Shown: positions 48,143 through 56,939 of the stretch, in pieces
Layout: every line of letters begins with the position of its first letter
Numbering within the stretch: position 1 is the first letter of the stretch
Origin: UBA2336 sp036787955
GTDB lineage: Bacteria; Bacteroidota; Bacteroidia; Cytophagales; Cyclobacteriaceae
Reading direction: 5' to 3'
Length of the DNA: 64,000 bases
Assembly (NCBI GenBank): GCA_036787955.1
Contig: DAIQOI010000005.1
Span: 62,001 to 126,000, forward strand
Program-made: the position numbers and the translations under genes
The notes under the pieces: model-generated
Told to the model about the DNA's origin: nothing
What the model saw: the letters and a program-made list of their open reading frames with translations, nothing else
Databases searched by the model: none

Positions 48143-50761
48143 ATGAACTTCGATAAATTCACTATCAAATCGCAGGAAGCCTTGCAGAAGTCGGCCGAAA
48201 TAGCCACCGGCCTGCAACAGCAGGCTATTGAGCCGGCCCACATACTGAAGGCCATCCTGGAAACAGACGAGAATGTTTCCGGGTATCTGTTGAAGAAAAT
48301 GGGTGTCAACACCGCCCTCCTCGCTACACGCGTGGCAGAGCTGCTGAACACCTACCCCCGTGTTTCCGGTCAGCAGCCCTATCTTTCTGCTGCCACAAAC
48401 ACCCTGCTGCAACAGGCCGATAAGGAAGCGCGTGATCTGAAAGACGAATTCATTGCTGTAGAGCACCTGTTGCTGGCCATGCTGGTTGTGAAAGACAAAA
48501 CCACCACATTGCTTCGCGATGCCGGTGTGGATCGCAACGCCCTGCTGAAGGCCATACACGAACTGCGTGGCGGCAACAAAGTAACCGATCCCAATGCCGA
48601 GGCAAAATACAAGTCGCTGGAGCGTTACTCCAAAAACCTGAACGAACTGGCCCGGCAGGGTAAAATTGACCCCGTTATAGGACGCGATGAAGAAATCAGA
48701 CGGGTGTTGCAAATTCTTTCGCGCAGAACCAAAAACAACCCCATTCTTCTGGGCGAACCCGGCGTTGGTAAAACGGCCATTGTAGAGGGTATGGCACAAC
48801 GCATTGTAAATGGCGATGTGCCGGAAAACCTGAAAGATAAAATCGTGGTATCGCTCGACATGGGACTGCTGGTGGCTGGAGCCAAATACAAAGGCGAATT
48901 TGAAGAGCGGCTGAAGGCAGTCATTAAAGAAGTAACCGACTCCAACGGCCAGATAATCCTTTTTATTGATGAGATTCACACGCTCATCGGTGCAGGGGGC
49001 GGAGGCGAAGGCGCCATGGATGCGGCCAACCTACTGAAACCCGCCCTTGCCCGTGGCGAACTGCACGCCATCGGTGCCACCACACTTAAAGAATACCAAA
49101 AGTACATCGAAAAAGACAAAGCATTGGAGCGCAGGTTCCAGGCTGTAATGGTAGATGAACCTTCGGTGGAAGATTCCATCTCCATCTTGCGGGGCATTAA
49201 GGAAAAATATGAACTGCATCATGGTGTTCGTATTAAAGACGATGCCGTGATTGCTGCGGTAGAACTGTCGCATCGTTATATCACCGATCGCTTCCTGCCC
49301 GACAAAGCCATTGACCTGATGGACGAGGCCGCTGCCAAACTGCGGCTGGAAATGGACTCGCTGCCCGAAGAACTCGATGAGCTGAATCGCAAGATCATGC
49401 AGCTGGAGATTGAGCGCGAAGCCATCCGCAGAGAAAAAGATAAAGACAAGGAAGCACAACTGAGCCGTGAAATAGCCGAGCTTTCCGAACAGCGCAATAT
49501 ATTGAAGTCACGCTGGGAAAGCGAAAAGGAAGTAATTCACGGCATTCAGAAAATTAAAGAAACCATTGACCGGCTGAAGTTTGAAGCCGAGCAGGCCGAA
49601 AAGGCAGGCGATTACGGCAAGGTGGCTGAAATACGCTATGGTAAAATTACCGAAGCCGAGCGCAAGCTCAACGAACTGCAACAAAAGATGAAGGAAATGC
49701 AGGGCGAAAAATCGCTGCTGAAGGAAGAAGTGGACAGCGAAGATATTGCCGAAGTAGTGGCACGCTGGACCGGTATACCGGTATCCAAGATGCTGCAGAG
49801 TGAGCGTGAAAAGCTACTCCACCTGGAAGAAGAACTGAGCAAGCGCGTGGCCGGTCAGGAAGAAGCCATCCGCGCACTGAGCGATGCCGTGCGCAGAAGC
49901 CGTGCCGGCCTGCAGGACCCTAAGCGACCCATCGGCTCGTTTATCTTTATGGGTACCACCGGTGTGGGTAAGACCGAACTGTCGAAAGCACTGGCCGAGT
50001 ACCTGTTCAATGACGAGCATGCCATGGTGCGCATTGACATGAGCGAATACCAGGAACGCCACAGCGTGAGCCGGTTAATTGGTGCACCCCCGGGCTATGT
50101 AGGCTATGATGAGGGTGGCCAGCTTACCGAAGCCATCCGCAGAAGACCTTATTCGGTTATTTTGCTGGATGAAATAGAAAAAGCGCACCCGGATGTGTTT
50201 AACATTCTGTTGCAGGTGCTGGATGATGGCCGGCTTACCGATAACAAAGGCCGGGTGGCTAATTTCAAAAACACCATCATCATCATGACCACCAACATCG
50301 GCTCGCACATCATCCAGGAACGGTTTGAGCACATTACGCCCGAAAACTATTTCGAAGTGATGGAAAACACGCGCGAAGAGGTAATTGCGCTGCTTAAGAA
50401 AACCGTGCGTCCGGAATTCATCAACCGCATTGATGAAATCATCATGTTCCGCCCGTTGTCGGACAAGGACATCCGGAAGATTGTGGATATTCAGGTTGGC
50501 CTGATTGCCGGTCGGCTGAAAGATTCCGGCATTGCACTGGAAGTTACCGATGCCGCCCGCAACCGGCTTGCCAAGCTTGGCTACGACCCGCAGTTTGGTG
50601 CGCGCCCGCTGAAGCGCGTGCTGCAGCGTGAAATTCTGAACGAGTTGTCCAAACAGATACTGGCCGGCACGGTTCAGAAAGACTCAACCATCGTAATTGA
50701 CGTGAAAAATGATGTCGAATTCACGTTCGAGAACCTTACGGACGTAGAAGTTGTTAATTAA
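48143..50761 (+). CDS. clpB: ATP-dependent chaperone ClpB (Hsp100 disaggregase)
   Basis: An 872-residue hexameric AAA+ protein that dissolves protein aggregates with DnaK. The order is Clp_N repeats (about residues 1-145), AAA1 with Walker A GEPGVGKT (204-211), the M-domain coiled coil (about 400-530), AAA2 with Walker A GTTGVGKT near residue 605 and SRLIGAPPGYVGYDEGG pore loop, and the C-terminal ClpB_D2-small domain. There is no IGF/L loop, so it is not ClpA or ClpC. Divergent from glgA. No CIRCE or other heat-shock operator is seen in the 125-base gap. A hairpin-rich region follows. Confidence 0.97.
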   Translation: MNFDKFTIKSQEALQKSAEIATGLQQQAIEPAHILKAILETDENVSGYLLKKMGVNTALLATRVAELLNTYPRVSGQQPYLSAATNTLLQQADKEARDLKDEFIAVEHLLLAMLVVKDKTTTLLRDAGVDRNALLKAIHELRGGNKVTDPNAEAKYKSLERYSKNLNELARQGKIDPVIGRDEEIRRVLQILSRRTKNNPILLGEPGVGKTAIVEGMAQRIVNGDVPENLKDKIVVSLDMGLLVAGAKYKGEFEERLKAVIKEVTDSNGQIILFIDEIHTLIGAGGGGEGAMDAANLLKPALARGELHAIGATTLKEYQKYIEKDKALERRFQAVMVDEPSVEDSISILRGIKEKYELHHGVRIKDDAVIAAVELSHRYITDRFLPDKAIDLMDEAAAKLRLEMDSLPEELDELNRKIMQLEIEREAIRREKDKDKEAQLSREIAELSEQRNILKSRWESEKEVIHGIQKIKETIDRLKFEAEQAEKAGDYGKVAEIRYGKITEAERKLNELQQKMKEMQGEKSLLKEEVDSEDIAEVVARWTGIPVSKMLQSEREKLLHLEEELSKRVAGQEEAIRALSDAVRRSRAGLQDPKRPIGSFIFMGTTGVGKTELSKALAEYLFNDEHAMVRIDMSEYQERHSVSRLIGAPPGYVGYDEGGQLTEAIRRRPYSVILLDEIEKAHPDVFNILLQVLDDGRLTDNKGRVANFKNTIIIMTTNIGSHIIQERFEHITPENYFEVMENTREEVIALLKKTVRPEFINRIDEIIMFRPLSDKDIRKIVDIQVGLIAGRLKDSGIALEVTDAARNRLAKLGYDPQFGARPLKRVLQREILNELSKQILAGTVQKDSTIVIDVKNDVEFTFENLTDVEVVN

Positions 50762-50844
50762 TCAGGTTTAAGGATTGGTTACTCTCCGTAAGCGGCCTTC
50801 CTGTGTGCCAACCGCAGGTGGCCCGATGCCCCTCGCGGAGAACA

Positions 50845-50863
50845 CTCCGGATCCCCTCCGGAG
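50845..50863 (+). repeat. GC-rich hairpin downstream of clpB
   Basis: CTCCGGA (50845-50851), 5-base loop, TCCGGAG (50857-50863), all seven pairs perfect. It is followed by GGAATGAGGG, not a T-run, so it does not look like a terminator. Part of a structured 240-base intergenic region. Confidence 0.6.
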
Positions 50864-50894
50864 GGAATGAGGGTTTGGTTTGAGGGGTTAATCA

Positions 50895-50928
50895 GAGTGC
50901 CTCACTTCCGCCAGGAAGTGGGGCATTC
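50895..50928 (+). terminator. Long hairpin 134 bases after clpB, terminator-like or RNA element
   Basis: A 15-pair stem (two G-U pairs, which fold only in plus-strand RNA) with a 4-base loop GCCA, arms 50895-50909 and 50914-50928; the A and T just outside add a pair. The bases after it (TCGTTTGTG) are only weakly T-rich. It may terminate clpB transcription with low efficiency, or be part of a structured leader of the porin gene. I see no Rfam-like family by eye. Confidence 0.5.
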
Positions 50929-51006
50929 TCGTTTGTGCCCACCCGGTACTTACCCGCCCGTTATCCTTTTAGCATATTCTCGTAAATTCCTCCATTTTCG
51001 CTGCGT

Positions 51007-52203
51007 ATGAAAAAATTAACGCTCTACGTTTTTTTGTTCGGCATGCTACCGGCCGGCACCATCCTGGCACAACACCCCGACAACGCAATACCTTACTTTA
51101 CATTTGGCAAGGGGGTCGGTATCATATCTCCCGACAGCCTCTTTCTGCTTAACATACGTTTCCGCATGCAAAACCGGCTGGGGCTGCAGTCGGTAAGCGA
51201 AAGCAACCTCGATATCCGGCAGGTAGAGGCCCGTGTTCGCAGGCTCAGAATTCGCTTTGACGGCTATGTTTACTCCCCTAAACTCACTTACATCCTGCAG
51301 CTTTCGTTCACACGTGCCGATATGGATTTTGATGATACAGGGTTCCCCAACATTATTCGCGATGCTTACCTGATTTATAGTTTTAGTCCGCGATTTGCTA
51401 TCGGCCTGGGTCAAACCAAACTTCCCGGCAACCGGCAACGCGTGGTTTCTTCAGGCGACCTGCAGTTTCCCGACCGGTCTATAGTCAACGCTCGTTTCAA
51501 CGTAGACCGTGACTTCGGGCTGCAGGCATATTACAACAACCGCTTCGGAGGCTGGTACTACATTCTGCGCGGAGCCATTACTTCCGGTGAAGGGCGCAAC
51601 GCCACGGCATCGGATCGGGGGCTGGCTTACACCGGCCGGGTAGAAATGTATCCGCTGGGACCCTTTACGGCCAACGGGGATTACTTTGAAGGAGACTTAG
51701 TTCGAGAACCCAGGCCTAAAGTTTCAGTTGCTGTTTCCTATTCGGCCAATTTTAACACGCTGCGCACCGGTGGGCAACTGGGAAAATTTTTGTACGAACC
51801 GCGCGACATTCAGACTGCCATGCTCGACTTTCTTTTTAAACATCGGGGCTGGGCGCTTGCAGCCGAGTACCTGCAGCGACAAACCATCAATCCCATCACT
51901 TCCGATACATCGGGTAATGTTCGCTACGTGTATGCAGGACGTGGTCAAAACATTCAGCTAAGCAAGCTGATGAGGAAAAATTTTGAAGTTGTGCTGCGAT
52001 ACTCCCAGGTGCGCCCCGCCTCTGAAATACAGCTGCTCGAGCCCCACACACGCCAGTATACTATCGGGGCCAATCATTACCTGCGCGGGCACCGTGTTAA
52101 ATTACAAACCGACCTTACCTTTGAAGAAAATACCTGGCTACAAAATGCACGTCCTGATACTCAAAACTGGCAGCTTCGTTTTCAGGTAGAAGTTGGGATA
52201 TGA
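51007..52203 (+). CDS. Outer-membrane porin, OprO/OprP family
   Basis: A 398-residue exported barrel of the phosphate/pyrophosphate-selective porin type. The signal peptide ends near LAQ (residue 22). The family pattern is FTFGKGVGIISPDSLFLLNIRFRMQNR at the start, then long runs of alternating strands such as RRLRIRFDGYVYSPKLTYILQ, and a C-terminal strand ending WQLRFQVEVGI. A 16-strand barrel is expected. Anion or phosphate specificity is only a family default; the arginine ladder cannot be assessed from sequence alone. No pho box is seen. Confidence 0.85.
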   Translation: MKKLTLYVFLFGMLPAGTILAQHPDNAIPYFTFGKGVGIISPDSLFLLNIRFRMQNRLGLQSVSESNLDIRQVEARVRRLRIRFDGYVYSPKLTYILQLSFTRADMDFDDTGFPNIIRDAYLIYSFSPRFAIGLGQTKLPGNRQRVVSSGDLQFPDRSIVNARFNVDRDFGLQAYYNNRFGGWYYILRGAITSGEGRNATASDRGLAYTGRVEMYPLGPFTANGDYFEGDLVREPRPKVSVAVSYSANFNTLRTGGQLGKFLYEPRDIQTAMLDFLFKHRGWALAAEYLQRQTINPITSDTSGNVRYVYAGRGQNIQLSKLMRKNFEVVLRYSQVRPASEIQLLEPHTRQYTIGANHYLRGHRVKLQTDLTFEENTWLQNARPDTQNWQLRFQVEVGI

Positions 52204-52214
52204 GATGTGTTCAC

Positions 52215-53282
52215 TCAGACAAGCTCCAGCCCAAGCCCGGGTTTATCTGAGCAAAACATCACTCCGTTTTTCAGCAAAAAACCTCCTTGCACCACATCAT
52301 TGGCCAGATCAAGGCTGCCATCCAAATCGATGTACCTGGTGTTGGCGCAGGCAAAAGCGGTATGCAGGGCAGCCGTTATGCTTACGGCACTTTCATCGTT
52401 GCAACCCCAGAATAAATCAATGCCCTCGTGCAGGGCAATGTCGGCAATTTTCAAAGCCTGACTTACACCACCGCATTTCATCAGTTTGATATTAAAAATA
52501 CCGGCCGCACGTGGTGGCTTAACCAGTTCAAGTGCATCGGCGGGCGTGATGAGCGACTCATCGGCAGCCAGGGTAGCCCTTACTTCATCGGGAAGCCGTT
52601 TCATTTCAGCTACCGATTTTGCCGGGAGGGGCTGCTCAATGAGTTCGATGTGCAGGTTGCGTGTGCGCTGATAAAAGCTGATGGTTTGTTCGGCTGTATA
52701 GCCCTGATTGGCGTCAATACGAATCGTAAAATAGTTACCGTATTTTTCACGCAGCTTTACCAGCCGCTCTACATCTTCTTCAAGGTTTTTTCCCAGCTTT
52801 ACTTTCAGTACCGTGAAGCCTTTACCCCGGTATTCCTCCGCTTCAGCCAGTGTTTCTTCAACGCTTTTAATGCCGATGGTGATGGAAGTGGGCAATGATT
52901 CAATTTTCTGACCCAGGTATTTTACCAAAGGTACACCCAGGAACTTTGCAAAGGTGTCGAACAGCGCTATATCGAGTGCGGCCCGTGCAGCCGGATTCTT
53001 CGGAAAGCGCTTCCACACTTCCCAGGTAAGCTGGTTGATTTCCCGGATGTCGCGCCCTACCAGAAAATCGAGGTTATTTTCCTGTAAGGCTTCGATGGTC
53101 TGGCTCAGGTTTTCACCTACTACATATTCGCTCGGATTTCCCGAACCGATACCGGTAATGCCGTTGGCCAACTTAATTTCAACAAAGGCATTCCGCACTT
53201 CGTCAACGGTTTTGAAAGCTATGGTGTAGGGGCGGGTGTTGCCCAGGTCGGCATGCCAGGTTCGGATGGATTGAATTTTCAT
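52215..53282 (-). CDS. Dipeptide epimerase, L-Ala-D/L-Glu epimerase type
   Basis: A 355-residue enolase-superfamily enzyme (MLE subgroup). The active site is visible in order: KVKLGK with the base Lys, RIDANQGY (first metal Asp), IELIEQPL (Glu), LAADES (Asp and Glu), NIKLMKCGG (second Lys) and DESAVSITAALH at the end. The family converts the L-Ala-D-Glu of murein peptides to L-Ala-L-Glu for recycling. It is 8 bases from the DUF1611 gene on the same strand, a conserved pair in several phyla, and near a secreted porin. Confidence 0.92.
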   Translation of the reverse strand: MKIQSIRTWHADLGNTRPYTIAFKTVDEVRNAFVEIKLANGITGIGSGNPSEYVVGENLSQTIEALQENNLDFLVGRDIREINQLTWEVWKRFPKNPAARAALDIALFDTFAKFLGVPLVKYLGQKIESLPTSITIGIKSVEETLAEAEEYRGKGFTVLKVKLGKNLEEDVERLVKLREKYGNYFTIRIDANQGYTAEQTISFYQRTRNLHIELIEQPLPAKSVAEMKRLPDEVRATLAADESLITPADALELVKPPRAAGIFNIKLMKCGGVSQALKIADIALHEGIDLFWGCNDESAVSITAALHTAFACANTRYIDLDGSLDLANDVVQGGFLLKNGVMFCSDKPGLGLELV

Positions 53283-53290
53283 GAAACAAA

Positions 53291-54355
53291 TTATTTGCGT
53301 TTGTTGCGGATCATGTTTTCAAATACAGGTATCAGCCTGTTCACACCTTCTTCCAGCGGCAATACCACCGGAATGTTCAGTTCCGACTCCTTTTGTATGG
53401 CCCATGCTTTTGCCTCTTCTACTGTCATCTTCATGGTGTTTACGGTAACAGCCACTGTGGGTGCACCGTAAATTTTTATCAAATCGATTTCATCCTTCAC
53501 ATCCGGAATATAGGCCGGATAATATTCCAGATCTTTATACTGCTTGCGTGCCGGATTATGCTGTAGCACCACTGCATCCGCATCGGCCGATACTATCCAT
53601 TCTGCACCGGCAGGGCCGCTCGGATTGCGCAGGGAAGATTGTCCTTCGATAAAGATGATATCGGGGTTTTCGTTTTTAAAACATTCCCACACAGCATGCT
53701 CCATCTCACCTGAAATAAAATCATTCAATGTAGAATCGAATATGAAGCCATACTTTGCCCCCTGCATCCAGCCGGTCTGGCCGGTATAAATCATTTCGGC
53801 TTTGTAGCCGGCCTTGCGCATGGCTTCCATAAGAAAACGCGTGGTAGTGCGCTTGCCAAGCGCGCAGTCAGTACCAAGCACCGCTACCTTTGCACAGGTT
53901 ACTTCCTTGATTTTGCCGTTCCAGAAGTGCAGGTCTTTGAATTTCTTTGGCTTGCGCACATCTATAATCTCCAATCCGCGTTCACGTGCCAGTGCAGCCA
54001 GGTCTTCATGGTCAGAAACATAATCATGCAGGCCATTTACTATGCCCAGGTTATTTTCCAGCGCCTGCCGCAGCAAAGCGCGCAGCGAATCAGGGATTAC
54101 ACCTCCCTTGGTAGCCACCCCCACGATACAGTATTTGGCTTTTTCAGATGATTTTTGAACAAACTCCGCTATGCTCGCATATACCGGAATGTTGCGTCTT
54201 TTTCCGTCCAGCACTTCTCCGGCATCTTTGCCGGCATGTTTTGAGTCAATCACACCCAAAATGCGGAAGCGCTCTGTGCCGCGCAACAGCCCATGAGCGG
54301 TTTTTGCGTTAATGGTATCGAGGTAGCCTTCGGTGAGGATGATAGCATTGTTCAT
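53291..54355 (-). CDS. DUF1611 P-loop protein
   Basis: A 354-residue protein with an N-terminal domain and a P-loop NTPase-like C-terminal domain: VLGTDCALGKRTTTRFLMEAM (Walker A-like G-x4-GKRT around residue 164), IYTGQTGWMQGAKYG, PDIIFIEGQSSLRNPSG and a VLQHNPARK strand. DUF1611 proteins are repeatedly found beside dipeptide epimerases and have been proposed to act on D-glutamyl or related compounds; I know of no firm reaction. It forms an operon with the epimerase and is divergent from rlmN, with a TAAATTTC box 25-30 bases before its start as a possible promoter. Confidence 0.86.
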   Translation of the reverse strand: MNNAIILTEGYLDTINAKTAHGLLRGTERFRILGVIDSKHAGKDAGEVLDGKRRNIPVYASIAEFVQKSSEKAKYCIVGVATKGGVIPDSLRALLRQALENNLGIVNGLHDYVSDHEDLAALARERGLEIIDVRKPKKFKDLHFWNGKIKEVTCAKVAVLGTDCALGKRTTTRFLMEAMRKAGYKAEMIYTGQTGWMQGAKYGFIFDSTLNDFISGEMEHAVWECFKNENPDIIFIEGQSSLRNPSGPAGAEWIVSADADAVVLQHNPARKQYKDLEYYPAYIPDVKDEIDLIKIYGAPTVAVTVNTMKMTVEEAKAWAIQKESELNIPVVLPLEEGVNRLIPVFENMIRNKRK

Positions 54356-54452
54356 AGCCTGAAAAATGAAGCGCGAAATTTACGCGAAAATGCATGGTTT
54401 ACTCAAACCGTCCGGCCCTGAAATTTTTAACTTTATCACAGCTGGGTTGTCG

Positions 54453-54460
54453 TACCTTTG
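54453..54460 (+). promoter_or_regulatory. Candidate -7 promoter box of the rlmN operon
   Basis: TACCTTTG, an exact TAnnTTTG match, 17 bases before the rlmN ATG. TTTA at 54432-54435 is 17 bases upstream of it and could be a weak -33 box. This is the best two-part Bacteroidota-type promoter in the window. Confidence 0.5.
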
Positions 54461-54477
54461 CCAACAGATGAATTGCC

Positions 54478-55533
54478 ATGGACGCAGTAGCCGAAAAACC
54501 CGTTTTAAAAGACATTCGCAAGCTTAGCCTTGCCGAATTGGAAGCTTTTTTCACTGCCCATGATGAAAAGCCTTTTCGTGCAAAACAGGTCTATGAGTGG
54601 TTATGGAAAAAGTCGGCTAAAGATTTCGACCAGATGACCAACCTGTCGCTGGAACTGCGCCAGCTGCTGAAACAGCACTTTACCATTAACCCCATAAAAG
54701 TTGATCGCATGCAGCGCAGCACAGACGGCACTATAAAAAATGCCGTACGGCTGCACGACGGATTGATAGTTGAGTCGGTACTCATTCCCACCCCCGATCG
54801 GATCACCGCCTGTGTTTCTTCGCAGGTAGGCTGCAGCCTCGACTGCACCTTCTGTGCCACGGCACGCCTAAAGCGCATGCGCAACCTGTCGGCCGATGAA
54901 ATTTATGATCAGGTGGTGGTAATCCGCGAACAGGCAGAACAATATTTCGGAAGGCCGCTTACCAATATTGTTTTTATGGGAATGGGCGAACCTTTACTCA
55001 ACTACAACAATGTGCTTGCAGCCATTGAAAAAATCACCTCGCCGGAAGGACTCAATATGGCTCCACGCAGAATAACCGTTTCAACTGTGGGCATTGTCAA
55101 GATGATAAAAAAACTAGCCGATGACGAGGTGAAATTCAACCTGGCTATATCACTGCACGATGCCCTCAACGAAACCCGATCCCGCCTGATGCCTATTAAC
55201 AAAACCAATTCACTGGAAGATCTGGCCGAATCGCTGAAATATTGGTACAAAAAAACCAAACGTAAAGTTACCTATGAATATGTGGTATGGAAGGGTATTA
55301 ACGACACGCGCGAGCACGTGCAGGCGCTGGTGAAATTCTGTAAACTCATTCCCTGCAAAGTAAACCTGATTGAATACAACCCGATTGATGACGGGCCCTA
55401 TCAACAGGCCTCACCCGAAGCGGTTAAAATGTACCAGGACACCCTGCATGCCTATGGCATTATTGCGCGCATACGTAAAAGCCGTGGCCGCGATATTGAT
55501 GCAGCCTGCGGACAGCTGGCCAATAAATTCTGA
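54478..55533 (+). CDS. rlmN: Dual-specificity 23S rRNA/tRNA adenine-C2 methyltransferase
   Basis: A 351-residue radical SAM enzyme that methylates A2503 of 23S rRNA and A37 of some tRNAs, improving translation fidelity. The 4Fe-4S cluster motif CSLDCTFC is at residues 119-126; IVFMGMGEPLLNYNNV is the GGE-type SAM motif; the second reactive cysteine is C344 in DIDAACGQL. A carboxypeptidase-like regulatory gene and a CCC1 gene follow on the same strand. Confidence 0.96.
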   Translation: MDAVAEKPVLKDIRKLSLAELEAFFTAHDEKPFRAKQVYEWLWKKSAKDFDQMTNLSLELRQLLKQHFTINPIKVDRMQRSTDGTIKNAVRLHDGLIVESVLIPTPDRITACVSSQVGCSLDCTFCATARLKRMRNLSADEIYDQVVVIREQAEQYFGRPLTNIVFMGMGEPLLNYNNVLAAIEKITSPEGLNMAPRRITVSTVGIVKMIKKLADDEVKFNLAISLHDALNETRSRLMPINKTNSLEDLAESLKYWYKKTKRKVTYEYVVWKGINDTREHVQALVKFCKLIPCKVNLIEYNPIDDGPYQQASPEAVKMYQDTLHAYGIIARIRKSRGRDIDAACGQLANKF

Positions 55534-55542
55534 TGATTCACT

Positions 55543-56208
55543 GTGCGCGCGCTATCCATCATTCTGATCTTCACCACCATCGGCTGTAGCGCCCAGGCTC
55601 AGTGGCAGAAATACAGCGGCTATGTAACCGACTCGGCCACTATGACCCCGCTTGGCGGTGTCCATGTACGCACCAAACACAGTTTAACAGGTACCATTAC
55701 TTCGGATAATGGATTTTTTGCCATAGAGGCAAAGCGCACCGACACGCTTGTTTTTACACGAACCGGTTATATACTTTTCGAGCTGCCTCTTTTTTTTGAA
55801 GAAAACGTGCTTTTTATGCGCCTGCGCGAAAAGGTCACCTACCTGGATGAAGTACAGATTACTGGGGCCCGTATTACTGAAGGCGTACGACCTGCCAGGC
55901 CTTTACCGAAACCGCTGCCCGTATCATCTGCTTTCAGCTCACCCATTGAGTACTTTTCCCGTTATCAGCGCGAACGCAGACAGTTGTTGCGCCTGGTAGA
56001 AGAAAACAACAAAGTATATGTGTACAATCAGGTTATCAACGATGAGCATCTGCGCAGGGAACTCATGGAAGAATATGGCCTGCCGGAAGAATCTTACTAC
56101 AAGCTGCTCACAAAATTCAACCAGCAATACCGGCAGGTTCAGTATATTTCAGAACGCGAAAAAATTATTGAAGTATTACGTCAGTTTCTTCAACAGCAAA
56201 CCCGATGA
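55543..56208 (+). CDS. Exported protein with CarboxypepD_reg-like domain, GTG start
   Basis: A 221-residue protein. The start is a GTG at 55543 (read as Met, then RALSIILIFTTIGCSAQAQW); an in-frame stop just upstream at 55534 rules out longer forms. A signal peptide is followed by a carboxypeptidase-regulatory-like domain (YSGYVTDSATMTPLGGVHVRTKHSLTGTITSDNG, split) and a helical C-terminus (ERRQLLRLVEEN, LLTKFNQQYRQVQ). Such proteins are common in Bacteroidota but their role is unclear. It overlaps the CCC1 gene by four bases (ATGA). Confidence 0.75.
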   Translation: MRALSIILIFTTIGCSAQAQWQKYSGYVTDSATMTPLGGVHVRTKHSLTGTITSDNGFFAIEAKRTDTLVFTRTGYILFELPLFFEENVLFMRLREKVTYLDEVQITGARITEGVRPARPLPKPLPVSSAFSSPIEYFSRYQRERRQLLRLVEENNKVYVYNQVINDEHLRRELMEEYGLPEESYYKLLTKFNQQYRQVQYISEREKIIEVLRQFLQQQTR

Positions 56209-56897
56209 ACACGCCCAATCAGGAACAACACTTTCAGTCGTCCGAAAAAGTTCGGGACTTTGTTATTGGTATGAGCGATGGCTTGACCGTGCCTTTTGCG
56301 CTGGCAGCAGGCCTGAGTGGTGCAGTCGACAGCAACGCCATTGTGATTACTGCCGGCCTGGCTGAAATCGCAGCCGGGTCCATTGCCATGGGCCTGGGCG
56401 GCTACCTGGCCGGGCGCACCGAAATTGAGCATTATGAATCGGAAGAAAAGCGCGAATACGATGAAATCGAAAACCTGTATCAGGTAGAGATACAGGAAAC
56501 CAAAGACATCTTTGCACAGTACGGTGTGCCGGAAGACCTGCAGGAAAAAGTGGCACTCGCCATTGCTCAGGACAAGAAAAAATGGGTGGACTTTATGATG
56601 CGCTTTGAGCTGGGTCTCGATCGCCCCGACAAGAACCGCGCTTTGCAAAGCGCGTTCATCATCGGTATTTCGTATGTAATAGGCGGACTTATCCCATTGA
56701 CGGCTTATTTCTTCACCATTACACCCGTACAGGGACTTGTGTATTCCACGGTTATCACCTTATTGTGCCTGGTTGTATTTGGTATTATCAAAAGCAAACT
56801 TACCGGACAGCCTTTGTTTAAAGGGGCTCTGCGCGTAACGCTGGTTGGTGCTGCAGCCGCAACCGCTGCATTTCTTATCGCACGATTAATTTCATAA
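56205..56897 (+). CDS. VIT1/CCC1 family transporter
   Basis: A 230-residue membrane protein of the CCC1/VIT1 family, which moves Fe2+ or Mn2+ out of the cytosol in plants and yeast. The first helix has FVIGMSDGLTVPFALAAGLSG, then ITAGLAEIAAGSIAMGLGGYLAGRTE before a cytoplasmic glutamate-rich segment (YESEEKREYDEIENLYQVE) that forms the metal-binding hub in this family, and three C-terminal helices. The full set of five helices is present. The direction and metal are inferred from the family. Confidence 0.9.
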   Translation: MNTPNQEQHFQSSEKVRDFVIGMSDGLTVPFALAAGLSGAVDSNAIVITAGLAEIAAGSIAMGLGGYLAGRTEIEHYESEEKREYDEIENLYQVEIQETKDIFAQYGVPEDLQEKVALAIAQDKKKWVDFMMRFELGLDRPDKNRALQSAFIIGISYVIGGLIPLTAYFFTITPVQGLVYSTVITLLCLVVFGIIKSKLTGQPLFKGALRVTLVGAAAATAAFLIARLIS

Positions 56898-56939
56898 CCT
56901 ACAACCCAAATAATACAGTAAATTGAATGTGTTCCGGCT

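Noticed and set aside
48125..48979. 284-codon minus-strand open frame across the 5' end of clpB
   Set aside because: It is antisense to the highly conserved ClpB N-domain and AAA1 codons, and its translation resembles no family.
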